Positions 7,907 through 15,474 of a stretch of 26,364 bases of DNA are shown piece by piece; the first letter of the stretch is position 1; the number at the start of each line of letters is the position of its first letter. The notes under the pieces were generated by a model. It made no database searches. It was not told the DNA's origin and was given only the letters and a program-made list of their open reading frames with translations. This DNA is from Chloroflexota bacterium (GTDB taxonomy: Bacteria > Chloroflexota > Chloroflexia > Thermomicrobiales > UBA6265), in the NCBI GenBank assembly GCA_023423795.1, contig JAFAEX010000277.1, positions 1-26,364 of the forward strand. The letters are read 5' to 3'. Made by a program: the position numbers and the translations under genes.

Positions 7907-8587
7907 ATGCGAAGGAACGGATCGACGCCGACGCGGCGGGGGCTGATGCGCGACGAAATCGCGGCCTACTGGCAGGAGATGGCCGACCTCACGGCGGCGA
8001 TCTGCCCGAACGAACTCGCCGATGCCGCTGCGCTGCTGCTCGACACGCAGGCGCGCGGGCGGACGGTCATGCTGGTGGGCAACGGCGGTAGCGCGGCGAC
8101 GGCGTCCCACATCGCCTGCGACCTCGCCAAGGGCACCCGCAACGGCGGCGGGCCGACCTTCCGGGTAATCGCGCTCACCGACAACGTGCCGGTGATGACC
8201 GCCTGGGCGAACGACACGGATTATGCGCGCGTGTTTGCCGAGCAGGTCCGCTCGCTCGCGCAGCCGGGCGACCTGCTGGTGGCGATCAGCGCGTCCGGCA
8301 CATCGCCCAACATCGTCGCCGCCGCCGAGTCGGCGCGGGAGGCCAGGGCGCAGGTGCTGGCGCTGACCGGGCGCGGCGGCGGGCTGCTGGCGCCGCTGGC
8401 CGACCTCGCGATCCGCGTCCCGGCGGAGCGCATCGAGGTCGTCGAGGACGCCCACATGGCCATCGGCCACAGCCTGTGCGTGGCGGCCCGCGCCGCGCTG
8501 GCGGAGCGGACCCCGGCCGATGCGGTGGTCCGTAGCGTTCCGATGTTCGCGCCGGAGCGCCCGGACCGAATCGAAGCCAGCGCCTGA
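7907..8587 (+). CDS. gmhA: SIS-domain phosphosugar isomerase, GmhA-like
   Basis: A 226-residue SIS-domain protein of the sedoheptulose-7-phosphate isomerase (GmhA) group, which forms D-glycero-D-manno-heptose 7-phosphate. The phosphate-binding loop GNGGSAATASH starts at 58. A second loop SASGTSPN lies near 127, and the C-terminal EDAHMAIGH near 180 matches the histidine region of GmhA. At the place where E. coli GmhA has AEEL, this protein has ACDL, so the catalytic glutamate appears replaced by aspartate. ATG 7907 has GAGGAG at 7894-7899; no earlier start is as good. It sits 73 bases after the heptose kinase and closes the operon. Related SIS proteins handle other phosphosugars. Confidence 0.8.
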   Translation: MRRNGSTPTRRGLMRDEIAAYWQEMADLTAAICPNELADAAALLLDTQARGRTVMLVGNGGSAATASHIACDLAKGTRNGGGPTFRVIALTDNVPVMTAWANDTDYARVFAEQVRSLAQPGDLLVAISASGTSPNIVAAAESAREARAQVLALTGRGGGLLAPLADLAIRVPAERIEVVEDAHMAIGHSLCVAARAALAERTPADAVVRSVPMFAPERPDRIEASA

Positions 8588-8612
8588 GCGACCCGGCGCG
8601 GCGGTCGCCTCA
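8585..8612. terminator. Possible bidirectional hairpin between convergent genes
   Basis: TGAGCGACC (8585-8593) pairs with GGTCGCCTCA (8603-8612) with one bulged base. The two arms contain the stop codons of the plus-strand SIS gene and the minus-strand transporter. There is no T tract, so a terminator role is only suggested by position. Confidence 0.3.
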
Positions 8613-9872
8613 CCCCTCGACAGGTCCGAGCTCCGGCTCGGCCGGGGACGCTGCCGGCCCGGCCGAACGGCGCGCGGCGAGGACCAGCAGCACGATCACC
8701 AGCGGCATCACCAGGCCCAGCAGCCGGTACACCGCAACGAGGTCGCCAACCAGCGCCAGCGCCGCCCCGGTCGCCGCGACGCCGAGCGCGCCGCCGATCT
8801 CCAGGCTCGCCGATTGCAACGCCATCACCGCGCCTTGCCCGTCCGGCAACGAGTCGAGCAGCGCCACGTTGAGGACGATGAAGAGCACCGCTCCCGTCAG
8901 GCTGCCGACCGCAATGAAGGCGAACAACGACCCCTGAGCGACGTACGCCACGCCGACCAGCAGCAGGTTCACCCCGGTCACGACCGCCGTGATCGACCCG
9001 ATGTCCCGCGCCGACCACCGGCGAAGCAACACCGGCGCGAGGTTGTTGCCGGCCAGTTCCGCCACCCCGCCTACCAGGAACAGGACCGAGAGCAGCGCCG
9101 CGCCGACGGCGAATGCCGTCTCGGCCAATGCTCCGAAATAGATGATCCAGCTGAACCAGACGAACATGAACGCGACCACGGCGGCCAGCAACCACAGCGT
9201 TTGCCCACTGCCGAGCACGCGCCTGTACCCGTCTCGCCAGGCGGCCCATGCCGAACCGGCGGGCACGGCGACGGCCGCCGTTAGTTTCGACGCTCCGACG
9301 ATGACAATCAGCGCGAACGGAATCGGCAGCGCGATCGCCCAGCGCCAATCGGATGCCTCGGCCACCAGGGTGATGAGGGGCAAGCCAAAGACGGCTCCGA
9401 GGGTGAATCCGCAGGTCACGAACGCGATCGCGCGGTTTCGTTCGCCCCGGTCGGCGAACGGGTCGCCGCAGGCGGCCAGGCACGTCGCGCCGATGACGGC
9501 GCCGCCGACGCCCGCGAGCGCCCGCCCCGCGAACAGCCATCCGAAACTCGGCGCCAGCGCCGCCACCAGCGTTCCCGCCACAAGGATCGCGCACTGGAGC
9601 CTCAGCCAGAATCGGCGCGGATACCGGTCCAGCAGCGGCGCTACGGCGAGGGCCGTCGTGCCGGCGCAAGCGGCTGCCACCGTCGCCAGCTGGCCGGCCG
9701 CCGCCACGGACACGCCGACATCGGCCGCGATCCGGACCAGCAGCGGACTCAGCAAGGTGACGTTGAGCGCGGTGGCGAACGCCCCGCCGGTCAGCACCAC
9801 GAGCATCGGCCCACGCCGCTCGACCGCCGGCGCCGCTCCGGAGCCGGCCCCTCCCCCGTTGGCTTCCGCCAT
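8610..9872 (-). CDS. MFS transporter, 12 TM (DHA1-like)
   Basis: A 420-residue major facilitator superfamily protein. Twelve hydrophobic segments can be followed, from LVVLTGGAFATALNVTLLSP to LLGLVMPLVIVLLVLAA, with a central loop near the middle. Motif A between segments 2 and 3 appears as APLLDRYPRRFW. The type suggests a proton-driven exporter of a small molecule, drug or sugar across the cytoplasmic membrane; substrate unknown. The reading frame is open far upstream, but the family N-terminus and the GGGAGGG ribosome binding site (about 9876-9882) fix the start at 9872. A near-consensus promoter lies 35 bases upstream. It converges with the heptose operon and is probably not part of it. 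Confidence 0.88.
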   Translation of the reverse strand: MAEANGGGAGSGAAPAVERRGPMLVVLTGGAFATALNVTLLSPLLVRIAADVGVSVAAAGQLATVAAACAGTTALAVAPLLDRYPRRFWLRLQCAILVAGTLVAALAPSFGWLFAGRALAGVGGAVIGATCLAACGDPFADRGERNRAIAFVTCGFTLGAVFGLPLITLVAEASDWRWAIALPIPFALIVIVGASKLTAAVAVPAGSAWAAWRDGYRRVLGSGQTLWLLAAVVAFMFVWFSWIIYFGALAETAFAVGAALLSVLFLVGGVAELAGNNLAPVLLRRWSARDIGSITAVVTGVNLLLVGVAYVAQGSLFAFIAVGSLTGAVLFIVLNVALLDSLPDGQGAVMALQSASLEIGGALGVAATGAALALVGDLVAVYRLLGLVMPLVIVLLVLAARRSAGPAASPAEPELGPVEG

Positions 9873-9906
9873 GGCACCCTCCCCCCGCGCCGCGATCGAT
9901 CGCCGG

Positions 9907-9946
9907 ATCATGGGACACCGGCCCCAGCATGTCAACATATTGTCAA
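9907..9946 (-). promoter_or_regulatory. Promoter of the MFS gene with tandem TTGACA
   Basis: On the minus strand, TTGACA (9930-9935) is followed after 17 bases by CATGAT (9907-9912, 4 of 6 to TATAAT), about 35 bases before the MFS start. A second TTGACA (9941-9946) lies 11 bases further upstream, one helical turn away. This suggests either two overlapping promoters or a tandem operator half-site. Confidence 0.6.
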
Positions 9947-10352
9947 TCGCATGCCGGTAGACGGGCGCTTCCGCGGGTACGCACCGGGGAGGGCCGGTGG
10001 CTGCCCCGCTCCGGCTCCCCCGGCGAAGGGCGTGCCGGTTCCTCACCGTTCGGCGTATCGGCGCGGAGCCGGATGGTGTCCCGCTCGCTCGGGGAACGTT
10101 CCGAACCGGACGCACCGGGCGCCGTACCTCCGGCGGGATCACCCGGGAGCGAACCGCCGCGTCGGGAGCGGCTCCCGACCCCACCCTGAAGTCCCCGTTT
10201 GGTCGAGAACCGGGCGCACGAAGGCGGCAATCGCCCACACTGGCGCACGGTGGTCGGTCCGCGCCGGACGCACGCCGGGCACGCTCATTGCGTCCGACTG
10301 GCAAGGACGGCCAGAATTGCGGACCACCGCCCGGTCGGCGAGGAGGCGATTC
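9947..10352. other. Gene-free stretch between MFS promoter and small exported protein
   Basis: No convincing gene is present. Short open frames here have no ribosome binding site or recognisable domain. A weak plus-strand promoter candidate, TTGCGT (10288-10293) and CAGAAT (10312-10317) 18 bases apart, lies about 35 bases before the next gene. A 10-bp palindrome GGAACGTTCC is at 10093-10102. Confidence 0.4.
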
Positions 10353-10826
10353 GTGGACGGACGACGGTCCGGCAACCCGGACGAAACGGCAATCGACGCC
10401 CCGGCCGCACACAACGACGCCATGACGCGGCGGCGGTTGCTCGTCGCCATCGCCGCGCTGGCCCTGCTCGCGGAACCCGACCTCGCGACCGCCCGTCGCC
10501 GCACCAATCGCCGTCACCGCAGACGCGGACGCGGCCCCAAATGCCACGGCGGGCTGGCGCGCATGTTCGCCGCGGTCGCCGAGCGCGCGCCCTCCGGCGA
10601 CGGGGACGGCGGCGAGGTGACCGTCGAAGCGAACGGCGGCTCGATCGTCCACGGCGACATCGGCCCGAACGCCGACGTGACCCTCAGCGCCGACGGCGGG
10701 CAGCGCACGGCGGATGCGTCTGGCGGCGACGGGCATGTCGATATCCCGCCGGACTTCGAGGACGCCGTCGAAGCGTGCAAGGATCGGCGACGGCGGCTGC
10801 GGCGTCGCAAGCGTCGGCGGCGGTAG
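10353..10826 (+). CDS. Small basic exported protein with Gly-rich motif
   Basis: I do not recognise this family. GTG 10353 is preceded by GAGGAGG (10340-10346) at good spacing, while the internal ATG 10422 has none, giving 157 residues. Residues 25-45 (TRRRLLVAIAALALL and following) form an arginine-led hydrophobic segment, probably a Tat- or Sec-type signal or anchor, as in the Cys-rich protein at 15475. An Arg-rich stretch follows. Residues about 88-134 contain GGSIVHGDIG and SADGGQRTADASGG, similar in order to the small protein at 19255. The C-terminus is an arginine-rich tail (RRRRLRRRKRRRR). The arginine blocks may bind anionic polymers, but that is a guess. It has no operon partner. Confidence 0.6.
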   Translation: MDGRRSGNPDETAIDAPAAHNDAMTRRRLLVAIAALALLAEPDLATARRRTNRRHRRRGRGPKCHGGLARMFAAVAERAPSGDGDGGEVTVEANGGSIVHGDIGPNADVTLSADGGQRTADASGGDGHVDIPPDFEDAVEACKDRRRRLRRRKRRRR

Positions 10827-10998
10827 GGCGCGGCGGTTGCTGTCGGGTGGCCCTGGGCTGATGGATTTCGCCTGCTCGATCCGTAAGCCGTCCCATCGGC
10901 GGGCGCGATGATAGCGGTTGCTTTTCTGGCGCGGACACCGCCCACGCCGGCTCGGTGTTGGTGGCGGTTGCCACATCGATCCGGCCACCTTCCGCGCC

Positions 10999-11038
10999 CG
11001 CCCGGGGTTGAAACTCTGGGCTACGCCAACGAAGCCCC
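10999..11038. repeat. Dispersed 40-bp repeat, copy 2 (GGGGTTGAAAC type)
   Basis: This is the inverted copy of 59-98, with 35 of 40 bases identical by eye. A short perfect hairpin AGCCCC-TCC-GGGGCT (11033-11047) follows at one end, which is missing at copy 1. It lies in a gene-free region. Confidence 0.75.
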
Positions 11039-11128
11039 TCCGGGGCTGAGCACGGCCAGTATCCGCGTCAACCCGGCAAACACCATGAGTGCCCGTTTGG
11101 GAGCCTTGCTGTCGCCATCCAAACCGTG

Positions 11129-11202
11129 ATCCCGAACCCGTCGAGGGATCTCGTTGGTCCGACGATGCCGCGACGGACGAGATCCCTCGACAGGCTCGGG
11201 AT
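11129..11202. repeat. Inverted repeat with CTCGAGGGATCTCGT-type arms
   Basis: Two 26-bp arms, 11129-11154 and 11177-11202, are inverted copies with two mismatches, around a 22-bp centre. The arm core is GTCGAGGGATCTCGT. The end GTCATCCCGAGCCTGTCGAG, read on the minus strand, resembles a repeat type seen scattered in many bacterial genomes. A possible degenerate relative with ATCCTCAGGATGAC lies near 16989-17002. Confidence 0.75.
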
Positions 11203-11412
11203 GACGATGGAAGCGGTGGCGAAACGCGCTCGATGTGACCGGCGGACGCATCCGGCACAGCGTGACCGCACGATCGCCGAATCCCGCTGCTACATTCCCG
11301 CGACGCGCGTGTCGAATTGGGCGAAGCCCGTTCGACAACCTGGTGAGAGCGGATCGAGGCAGGCGGGATCGCCGGCCAACCGGTCCGGGCACGCAGCGAG
11401 GGAGCATCGGCG

Positions 11413-11844
11413 ATGCGCGTGATGGTGATCATCAAGGCGGACGAGGACTCGGAAGCCGGCGTCATGCCCAGCGAGCAACTGCTGACCGAGATGGGCGCGT
11501 TCAACGAGGAATTGGCCAAGGCCGGGATCATGCTGGACGGCGACGGGCTGAAGCCGAGTTCGGCCGGCGCTCGCGTCAGGTTCTCCGGTTCCGACCGGAT
11601 GGTGATCGACGGCCCGTTCGCCGAGACCAAGGAACTGATCGCGGGGTACTGGATCTGGCAGGTGGATTCGCTCGAACACGCCATCGAGTGGGTCAAGCGC
11701 TGCCCCAACCCGATGGGGCAGGAATCCGAGGTCGAGATCCGGCCGATCTTCGAGGCCGACGATTTCGGCGAGGAGTTCACGCCGGAGTTGCGGGAGCAGG
11801 AAGACCGTATTCGGGAGGAACTGGCCGCGAAGAAGGGCGCGTAG
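11413..11844 (+). CDS. YCII/DGPF-domain protein
   Basis: A 143-residue protein of the YCII-related (DGPF) family, a small dimeric alpha-beta barrel fold. The hallmark DGPFAETKELIAGYWIWQV begins at residue 66, and the N-terminus MRVMVIIKADEDSE is the usual first strand. ATG 11413 has GAGGGAG about eight bases upstream. Members are often found beside ECF sigma factors or in unknown roles, and some act as small-molecule enzymes; no sigma factor gene is present here. It appears to be a single-gene unit with repeats on both sides and no link to the glycan genes. The C-terminal Glu/Lys-rich helix is normal for the family. Confidence 0.88.
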   Translation: MRVMVIIKADEDSEAGVMPSEQLLTEMGAFNEELAKAGIMLDGDGLKPSSAGARVRFSGSDRMVIDGPFAETKELIAGYWIWQVDSLEHAIEWVKRCPNPMGQESEVEIRPIFEADDFGEEFTPELREQEDRIREELAAKKGA

Positions 11845-12263
11845 CGGGCTGGGCTTTCGGTGCTGGTTGGAGCCAGGGACGGCCCGGGATTGCCCGGGAC
11901 ATCCTGTACCACGCGAGATCCGACTGGTTCCTACCAGAAGTTCCGGCTTGGCACCGTATCGGTCGTAGGGGAGGGCCCGGCGCCCTCCTGCGTCCGTACG
12001 CGGTCCCGACCAAGAGAGGGCGCCGGGCCCTCCCCTACGACCGACCAACGTATCCGGCACTGAATCAGGCGGCTATCGAACGGTGGGCAGGGCTCGGTTG
12101 AACGAACGGCGTCGGTTCGCCGGCGGCTAAGAGCGACCGGCAATAGGCAACCACCCGCGTCCAGCCGGCAGATCGATGACGACCGAAATCGGCCGAATGC
12201 GGCCGCGATTGCCGGTCGGCCAAGCGAAGATCGATCGTGGGGAGTGCCCTATTGCCGGGCACT
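11845..12263. other. Gene-free stretch with inverted-repeat element B
   Basis: No gene is supported. The stretch holds element B (11959-12044) and, at its right end, the hairpin after the minus-strand glycosyltransferase. An 11-bp word CCGGCAATAGG (12137-12147) recurs inverted inside that hairpin. Confidence 0.5.
11959..12044. repeat. Inverted-repeat element B (GTCGTAGGGGAGGG ends)
   Basis: Perfect 29-bp inverted arms at 11959-11987 and 12016-12044 enclose 28 bp. The outer ends share GTCGTAGGGGAGGG with element A at 2371-2495, while the inner arm bases and the centre differ. Compensated differences between the two copies suggest the hairpin itself is maintained. Confidence 0.88.
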
Positions 12264-12264
12264 C
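12242..12264 (-). terminator. Hairpin after the minus-strand GT1 pair
   Basis: GAGTGCCC (12242-12249) and GGGCACTC (12257-12264) form a perfect 8-bp stem with a 7-base loop, touching the stop codon of the GT1 gene. No T run follows, so it may be a weak terminator or an RNA-stabilising end. Confidence 0.45.
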
Positions 12265-13622
12265 TAAGCGGTGGCGAGCACGACCTCCGGGCCGTCGGGC
12301 GTCGCTTCGTATTCGGTCGCGGATGGGCCGACGCCGAGCACCCGCTCGATGGCGTCCGCCGCGACGCGCGCGCCGTCTTCCTGCCGGACCATGCGGCCGA
12401 CGTGGGCGGCGCGTTCGCGCAACGCGCCGTCGGCCAGCACGCCGGCCAGAACCCGCTCGATCGTGGCCCGGCGGTAACGGCCGCGGTCCAGCCGTTGGGC
12501 GATGCCGAGCCGCTCGGCGCGGCCGGCGTTGTCGGGCTGGTCGTGGCCGTAGGGCACCACGATCATCGGCGCGCCGGCGCGCATCGCCTTGGCGAGGGTG
12601 CCAACGCCGCCCTGGTGGACGGTTGCCCGCGCGCGCGCGAACAGCGGCCCGTGCGGCGCGTAGGGCAGCGCAATCGAATCTTTCGGCAAGTCCGGCGGCA
12701 GGTTACGCGGGTCGCTGCCGGTCAGGAAGACCGCCCGCACGCCCAGGCGGGCGACGGCGCGAGCGCTTTCACGGTAGAACGTGCCGGCTTCCAGCACCGC
12801 CGTGGTTCCGAGGGTGAAGACGACCGGCGCCGGCCCGGCGTCGAGGAACTCGAGCAGCGCCGGGTCCATGCCCGGTTCGGTCGGGTCGTCCAGCACCGCG
12901 AACCCGGTCTGCACGGTCGATGCCGGCCAGTCCGGTTGCGGCGCGCCGAGCAGCGGGCTGAACAGCGCCAGCGACAGCAGCGGGGAATGCTGGCCATCGA
13001 AGACGGGCTCCTCCGGCCCCGGCGACAACCCGGCGTCCGCCCGCATCCGCCGCCACGGTTCGCTCCAGTGGGTCACCAGCCCCTTGCCGCCGCGGATTAC
13101 CGCCCCGGTCGGCCCCGGCCCGAGGGCGCGGGCGATGCGGCTGACGAACGGCGGCCCGACCTCCGGCGGGTCGAAGCGGGAGAAGTACCCCAACGGGTTG
13201 ACCACCGCCGACGCCCACGGGATGCCGAGGCTGGTTGCCGCCGTCCCCGCCGTGAAGGCCAGCGAATGCGACAGCACGAGGTCTGCGCCGGCGACCGCGT
13301 CCAGCGTGTCGGCGAAGGTCGCCGGCAGGTCGGGCAGGAACATCCGCTGGAAGGCGGCAGCCGGCGAACTGCCGCGGCCGACGCGCACCATCAGGTCGGG
13401 GTCCGGCACCCCGGACGGGCGGTCCGGGCGGACCGGCACGAACCCGAGTCCCATCGCCTCGGCCCGCGCCCGGTAGACCTCCGAGGTGGCGAGGACGGGG
13501 TCGTGCCCGCGCCGCCGCAACTCCCGCCCGACGGCGAGGAACGGCAGCAGGTCGCCGGGCGAGCCGAAGGTGCAGATGACGATGCGGCGGCCGCCGGAGG
13601 AAGCGTGCGCGTTAGCGGCCAT
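12264..13622 (-). CDS. GT1 (UGT-like) glycosyltransferase
   Basis: A 452-residue GT-B glycosyltransferase of family 1, the group that glycosylates lipids, sterols, antibiotics and other small acceptors. The N-terminal FGSPGDLLPFLAVGRELRRR lies near 19. The donor-binding signature begins HQGGVGTLAKAMRAGAP near 336 and continues VVPYGHDQPDNAGRAERLG, which is the UGT/MGT-type motif. It is a paralogue of the upstream gene 13612-14889, sharing the same domain layout and the HDQPDN box. It starts 11 bases inside that gene, so they form a two-gene operon. The start ATG 13622 lies 17 codons ahead of the first conserved strand. Acceptor unknown; being on the opposite strand, it is not part of either main glycan operon. 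Confidence 0.88.
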   Translation of the reverse strand: MAANAHASSGGRRIVICTFGSPGDLLPFLAVGRELRRRGHDPVLATSEVYRARAEAMGLGFVPVRPDRPSGVPDPDLMVRVGRGSSPAAAFQRMFLPDLPATFADTLDAVAGADLVLSHSLAFTAGTAATSLGIPWASAVVNPLGYFSRFDPPEVGPPFVSRIARALGPGPTGAVIRGGKGLVTHWSEPWRRMRADAGLSPGPEEPVFDGQHSPLLSLALFSPLLGAPQPDWPASTVQTGFAVLDDPTEPGMDPALLEFLDAGPAPVVFTLGTTAVLEAGTFYRESARAVARLGVRAVFLTGSDPRNLPPDLPKDSIALPYAPHGPLFARARATVHQGGVGTLAKAMRAGAPMIVVPYGHDQPDNAGRAERLGIAQRLDRGRYRRATIERVLAGVLADGALRERAAHVGRMVRQEDGARVAADAIERVLGVGPSATEYEATPDGPEVVLATA

Positions 13623-14889
13623 CCAGCACCCGTCCGATCAGGTCGCAGGCGCGGCCGACGCCGTCCTCGGCGCGAATCTTCTCTGCGACATCGGTCGCCC
13701 GGTCGCGCCAGCGCCGTTCGTCCAGCAGCCTTTCGAGCATGGCGGCCGCGCGGTCGGCCCGGTAGCGGTGGGCGCGCAACACGAGCGCGATGCCGAGCCG
13801 CTCGGCGCGCATGGCGTTGTCCGGCTGGTCGTGGGCGTGGGGCACGATCAAAGAGGGCACGCCGGCCAGCATCGCCTGCGAGAGCGTGCCGATGCCGCCG
13901 TGGAAGACGACCGCCGCCGCCCGCGGGAACAGCGCCCGGTGAGGGGCCTGCTCGACCGCGATCATGTCCGGATTTCGGTGGACGATGCCGTGCTCGCCTG
14001 CCGGCCCGACCAACAGCACCGCGCGACGGCCGAGCGACCGGGCGGCAGCGATGGACTGCTGGTAGAACTCGCCCGGCTCCAGCACCGCGGTCGAACCGAG
14101 GGTGAAGACGATCGGCGGCTCGCCGGCGTGGAGGAAGGCCGCGAGATCCGGCGGCAGGGTCGTGCCGTCCACGCGGGGATCGAAGGGAAAGCCGGTCGCC
14201 ACCGCCTGCGGCGGCCAGTCGCGCCGCGGGGGAGAGAAGAGCGAGGAGAAGAGCCCCAGCGCGAGCGACGGCGCGTGCTGCCCGCGCAGGAACGGGTTTT
14301 CCCGCGCCGGGGGCAAACCGAGACCGGCCCGGAACTCGTGCCACGGCACGGCCCACGGGTCGGCCGCCTTCAACAGGGAGCGCATCAGCAGCCGGCGCCC
14401 GCCAGGCGGCAGCGCTCGCAGCACGGGCACGATACCCGGCAGCACTTCCACCGCCGGCGGGTCCTCGGCGGACAGGAAGACCGAGGGCTGCAGCGCGGTG
14501 GACACCCACTTGATGCCGCGCGTCTCGGCGACCAGCCGGCCGCCGACGGCGAGCAGGCTGGAGACGATCAGGTCCGCCCCGGCGGCGGCCGCGTCGAGGT
14601 CGGCGTAGGCGTCGGCGAGCGCGGGTAGGATCAGTTCCCGCACCACGCGCTCGGTGCCGCGGCGCGGGTCGTTCATCCGGGCCATGATGCCGGGGCTGCG
14701 CCAGTCCGGCAGGTCCGGCCGCACCGGCAGGAACGGGATGCCGAAGCCCTCGACCTTTTCCCGGTAGAACTCCGGCCCCGCGAAGGCGGCGTCGTGGCCG
14801 CGGTCGCGCAGCCCGAGCGCCAGCGTGGCGTGGGGGTTGAAGTCCCCGAACGAACCCCAGGCCGTGACGATGATCCGCTTGCTTCCCAC
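13612..14889 (-). CDS. GT1 (UGT-like) glycosyltransferase, first of pair
   Basis: A 425-residue family 1 glycosyltransferase if it starts at GTG 14889, which places GSKRIIVTAWGSFGDFNPH at the N-terminus where family members begin. The frame is open to 15144, but the extra 85 residues are Arg/Gly-rich and unlike the family. The ribosome binding site is weak (GGGAG about 12 bases upstream), so the start is uncertain. FHGGIGTLSQAMLAGVP near 329 and VPHAHDQPDNAMRAERLG form the nucleotide-sugar site. VFTLGSTAVLEPGEFYQQS resembles the equivalent part of the neighbour, which supports a tandem duplication. It may decorate a lipid or secondary metabolite. Confidence 0.84.
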   Translation of the reverse strand: MGSKRIIVTAWGSFGDFNPHATLALGLRDRGHDAAFAGPEFYREKVEGFGIPFLPVRPDLPDWRSPGIMARMNDPRRGTERVVRELILPALADAYADLDAAAAGADLIVSSLLAVGGRLVAETRGIKWVSTALQPSVFLSAEDPPAVEVLPGIVPVLRALPPGGRRLLMRSLLKAADPWAVPWHEFRAGLGLPPARENPFLRGQHAPSLALGLFSSLFSPPRRDWPPQAVATGFPFDPRVDGTTLPPDLAAFLHAGEPPIVFTLGSTAVLEPGEFYQQSIAAARSLGRRAVLLVGPAGEHGIVHRNPDMIAVEQAPHRALFPRAAAVVFHGGIGTLSQAMLAGVPSLIVPHAHDQPDNAMRAERLGIALVLRAHRYRADRAAAMLERLLDERRWRDRATDVAEKIRAEDGVGRACDLIGRVLDGR

Positions 14890-15474
14890 GCCCGCCGCGT
14901 CTCCCGCCGAAGCATCGCCCGCCCGAACGCGGGGCCGACCGCGAAGTATGCCCCGCCGGACCCGAAACGGCAGGGACCGCGCCACCGCGACCGAAAGCGC
15001 CCCCACTCGCACGATGGGGCCGATACGAGCACCACCGTTGCGGCGACCGTGCGCCTGACGACGGGTGCGGATCAAGTGTCGCGGCGGATCGTACGGATGC
15101 CGCGGGCTGTCACCAAACGGCCGCCGCTCGGTGGCCGCCGTCACCCGTCGCCCGGATCATTGCCGCCCGCTCCTCAACCGGCCGCGTCGGCGCTCTGCCA
15201 TACCGTGCCGAGGCCAGCATCGCCCTACGGCTCCCGCCACCCGCCGGGAGTGTCCGGCACCGGGAACGGCGCCAGGTCGGCCCTGCTCGCACTCGCCATA
15301 CAATTCCCCTCCCGTTCCGCCGCTGCAATTTTGGAAAGGACTCCCTCGTCGCCTAGCGCGCGCGGGCGGGCGAAACGCGCATTGCGGCCGAAGCCACCGG
15401 CGCTCCGCAGCCCTCATACTGGCCGGCGACGACCCGCCACGCGGCGGGCGACCCCACGCCCGGAGCGCCGCCGC
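14890..15474. other. Divergent gene-free stretch
   Basis: This 585-base region separates the minus-strand GT1 pair from the Cys-rich protein and must hold promoters for both. The only A/T-richer patch (about 15295-15340) is the likeliest promoter area, but I cannot pick boxes with confidence. No gene, repeat or RNA is recognised. Confidence 0.4.

Larger units (their letters stand above)
10827..11412. other. Gene-free repeat-bearing stretch
   Basis: This 586-base region has no supported gene. It carries two dispersed repeats described separately (10999-11038 and 11129-11202). TACATT at 11291-11296 could be a -10 box for the YCII gene, but I see no matching -35. Confidence 0.55.

Noticed and set aside
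10093..10102. GGAACGTTCC as an operator
   Set aside because: A 10-bp palindrome is too short and not placed next to a promoter box.
9873..11912. Upstream extension of the MFS frame on the minus strand
   Set aside because: It runs through promoter-like sequence, two repeat families and the antisense of two genes; the family start and ribosome binding site are at 9872.
11129..12044. CRISPR array
   Set aside because: The repeats are single inverted pairs of different families, with no regular spacing or direct repetition.
14890..15144. N-terminal extension of the first GT1 gene
   Set aside because: The 85 extra residues are Arg/Gly-rich and lie ahead of the normal family start.
15290..15340. 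Minus-strand promoter with TTGCAG and TTGTAT
   Set aside because: The spacing is about 19 bases and it lies 400 bases from the GT1 start; too weak to call.
14794..15474. N-terminal extension of the Cys-rich protein frame
   Set aside because: The translation is antisense to the GT1 gene and then featureless; the arginine-pair signal requires a start at 15475.
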